Origin: JAJPXI01 sp045602885
GTDB lineage: Bacteria; Bacillota; Clostridia; Oscillospirales; Oscillospiraceae
Assembly: GCA_045602885.1 (NCBI GenBank)
Contig: JAZSCJ010000048.1
Span: forward strand, 1-24,361
Direction: 5' to 3'
Length of the DNA: 24,361 nt
Made by a program: the position numbers and the translations under genes. The notes beneath the pieces are model-generated. The model had not been told where the DNA came from. It did no database searches and worked only from the letters and a program-made list of their open reading frames with translations. Below, piece by piece: positions 23,103 through 24,361 of the stretch (positions are counted from its first letter, which is position 1; each line of letters begins with the position of its first letter).

Positions 23103-23205
23103 AATCAAACAAGGGGCGACCTCTGAATCCGTTGGCGCGCAGACAGAGGTTTCATCATGGAAACTGCGTTTCCATGATGAAGGGGTACCCCTTCATCGTT
23201 TGATT
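23103..23205 (-). ncRNA. Candidate structured leader RNA (three-way junction)
   Basis: On the minus strand the element folds as: closing helix P1, 14 bp with a 4-nt bulge (23188-23193 and 23198-23205 with 23103-23116); P2, a perfect 14-bp hairpin with a 3-nt loop (23151-23164 with 23168-23181); and P3, 7 bp (23119-23125 with 23144-23150) directly abutting P2. A competing 22-bp perfect palindrome (23176-23197) uses strands of both P1 and P2, so two exclusive folds exist. It lies in the leader of the zinc-ribbon operon. No known riboswitch class recognised. Fold worked out by eye. Confidence 0.5.
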
Positions 23206-23230
23206 GGCAAAGGCAAAAGCTATACCCTCC

Positions 23231-23259
23231 TTCAGCTCACTTGCAACCATTATTATAGT
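23231..23259 (+). promoter_or_regulatory. Possible promoter of solute-binding protein gene
   Basis: Plus-strand TTCAGC (23231-23236), 17-nt spacer, TATAGT (23254-23259). It overlaps the opposing -10 box. A leader of about 110 nt would cross the tandem repeat. Confidence 0.3.
23252..23257 (-). promoter_or_regulatory. Probable -10 box of zinc-ribbon island
   Basis: Perfect TATAAT on the minus strand. At 17 nt upstream the sequence is GGGGGA (23275-23280), not a -35 box, so an activator or an alternative contact may be needed. It would start a leader near 23246. Confidence 0.45.
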
Positions 23260-23267
23260 GATTCCGC

Positions 23268-23347
23268 ATCTTTTTCCCCCACCCAAAACTACCGAAACGG
23301 GTGGGAACCCCATCTTTTTCCAAAATTAGGGTGGGGAAACGGGTGGG
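23268..23347. repeat. Two-copy tandem repeat of about 43 bp
   Basis: ATCTTTTTCC occurs at 23268-23277 and 23312-23321 (44 bp apart); GAAACGGGTGGG occurs at 23294-23305 and 23336-23347 (42 bp apart). Parts between the shared blocks differ. The block lies between the divergent promoters, directly upstream of the minus-strand -10 box, and may be a pair of operators. Confidence 0.6.
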
Positions 23348-23373
23348 GTATCTACAGCGAAGGGAATAAGAGT

Positions 23374-24361
23374 ATGAAAAAGAGAATCTCACTTTTATTG
23401 TGTCTGCTTTCTGTGATGATGTGTCTGTCGGGGTGTGTTGAAAATGATAAGCCCTCTGCAGGAGACCCGGTTGTTTTGACCATGTGGCATGTCTATGGAA
23501 GCCAGACAGAGTCCCCGTTGAATGCAACTATTGATGAGTTCAACAACACCGAGGGCAAAGAGAATGGCGTTACCATCAATGTGGTTTCTGTAACCAGTTC
23601 TTCTGCCATTGACAAAGCACTCTCTGCTTCTGCAAACGGAGAACCCGGCGCTGAAGAACTGCCCGACCTATTCACAGCCTATCCGCGTGTTGCGGAGATT
23701 GTCGGAAAGGATAAATTGCTTTCATGGAACGACTATTTTACAAAAGAAGAACTCGCCGCATTTCACAGCGAGTTCCTTTCTGAGGGTTATTTTGATGATG
23801 AGCTATTGATGCTGCCCATTGCAAAATCTACCGAAGCGTTCTATTTGAACAAGACATTGTTCGACCGCTTCAGTGCAGATACCGGTGTGACCACGGATGA
23901 TCTGGGAAGTGTTGACGGTATGCTGAATACCGCCAAAGCCTACTACGACTGGTCCGGTGGGCAAAACTTCATGCAGTTCAATGATTTTTATCACTATGCC
24001 TATGTTGGAATGAAGGCCTACGGCAGTGAATGGATCGTAGACGGCAGACTTCAGCTGGACAATGTATTTGAGGCCGTTTGGAAGCCACTTGCTGAAACCG
24101 CAATTTATGGCGGAATTTGTCTGGAAGATGGGTACGCTGCTTCCCGTTGGAAGACTGTCGAAATTATCTCCAATATCGGTTCCACAGCGGACGTCCTGTA
24201 TCAGCCCCATGAGGTGATCTATGCCGATAATACGACAGAGAGTATCTCTGCGATTGCACTTCCTTATCCCGTATTCAGCGAAGGTACCGCAGGTGTGGTA
24301 TACCGCGGCGGTGGCCTGTTTGCGGTCAAAAACAGCGATGCACGGAAAAACTATGGCGCAT
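23374..24361 (+). CDS. Extracellular solute-binding lipoprotein (sugar ABC transporter), partial
   Basis: The first 329 residues of a family 1 type solute-binding protein; the gene runs off the right edge. Signal MKKRISLLLCLLSVMMCLSGC with lipid-carrying C21. The domain begins with VVLTMWHVYGSQTESPLNATIDEFN, the usual strand-helix opening of carbohydrate-binding proteins, then DLFTAYPRVAEIVGKDKLLSWNDYF and LPIAKSTEAFYLNKTLFDRF. It would deliver a sugar or oligosaccharide to a permease probably encoded to the right. The ATG is preceded by GAAGGGA at 8-9 nt. It has lower GC than the island and diverges from it. Ligand unknown. Confidence 0.88.
   Translation, partial: MKKRISLLLCLLSVMMCLSGCVENDKPSAGDPVVLTMWHVYGSQTESPLNATIDEFNNTEGKENGVTINVVSVTSSSAIDKALSASANGEPGAEELPDLFTAYPRVAEIVGKDKLLSWNDYFTKEELAAFHSEFLSEGYFDDELLMLPIAKSTEAFYLNKTLFDRFSADTGVTTDDLGSVDGMLNTAKAYYDWSGGQNFMQFNDFYHYAYVGMKAYGSEWIVDGRLQLDNVFEAVWKPLAETAIYGGICLEDGYAASRWKTVEIISNIGSTADVLYQPHEVIYADNTTESISAIALPYPVFSEGTAGVVYRGGGLFAVKNSDARKNYGA

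Noticed and set aside
23103..23205. Miniature transposon (MITE) with terminal inverted repeats
   Set aside because: The ends are inverted repeats, but no target-site duplication is visible and there is extensive internal pairing. Not fully excluded without a genome-wide copy search.
23268..23347. CRISPR-like repeat
   Set aside because: Only two imperfect copies, no uniform spacers and no cas genes; better explained as a regulatory tandem repeat.

Overview
The window looks like chromosomal DNA from a moderately GC-rich Bacillota, most likely a gut-type member of the Clostridia (Oscillospiraceae-like). This is inferred from the Clostridia-type purine genes, strong AGGAGG ribosome binding sites, many short LxxC lipoproteins, CsaB-type pyruvylation and YdjG/H/I-like proteins. 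No rRNA, tRNA, CRISPR array, transposase or phage gene was seen. Almost every gene is on the minus strand; the exceptions are a short two-gene operon in the middle and a partial gene at the right edge.

Region 1 (1-6590) is a de novo purine operon read right to left: purE, purC, purF, purM, purN, then an internal promoter and a ZTP (pfl) riboswitch with a terminator, then purO (stand-alone IMP cyclohydrolase) and purH (AICAR transformylase without its cyclohydrolase half, running off the left edge). The riboswitch senses the substrate of the two genes it controls. PurF is a divergent type with no catalytic cysteine and no recognisable glutaminase site, but with an intact PRPP loop.

Region 2 (6658-11196) concerns the cell surface. 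A GT4 glycosyltransferase fused to a CsaB pyruvyltransferase is followed by a TuaH-like glycosyltransferase, overlapping by 4 nt. A DUF4330 membrane protein and a PAP2 lipid phosphatase diverge from them. The two divergent promoters overlap. A lone promoter followed by a 22-bp hairpin (11223-11339) may encode a small RNA.

Region 3 (11389-23260) is a run of 14 co-directional minus-strand genes: two small zinc-ribbon proteins, a DUF4428 protein, four lipoproteins (one with a SmpA-like tail, one with two GTW beta modules, one RsiV-like with DUF3298, one beta-helix), four small proteins including a DUF6935-like one, and at the distal end an SPFH protein with four zinc ribbons, a membrane-anchored zinc-ribbon protein and a TPM-domain protein. 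The last three correspond to YdjI, YdjG and YdjH of the Bacillus subtilis pspA-ydjGHI membrane-stress operon, but pspA is not in the window. The island begins with a long 5' leader containing a strongly base-paired RNA element (23103-23205) and a promoter next to a tandem repeat. It is the best candidate here for an undescribed system, probably an envelope-stress or surface module; that function is inference.

Region 4 (23374-end) is the start of an extracellular solute-binding lipoprotein of a sugar ABC transporter, divergent from the island and cut by the window edge.
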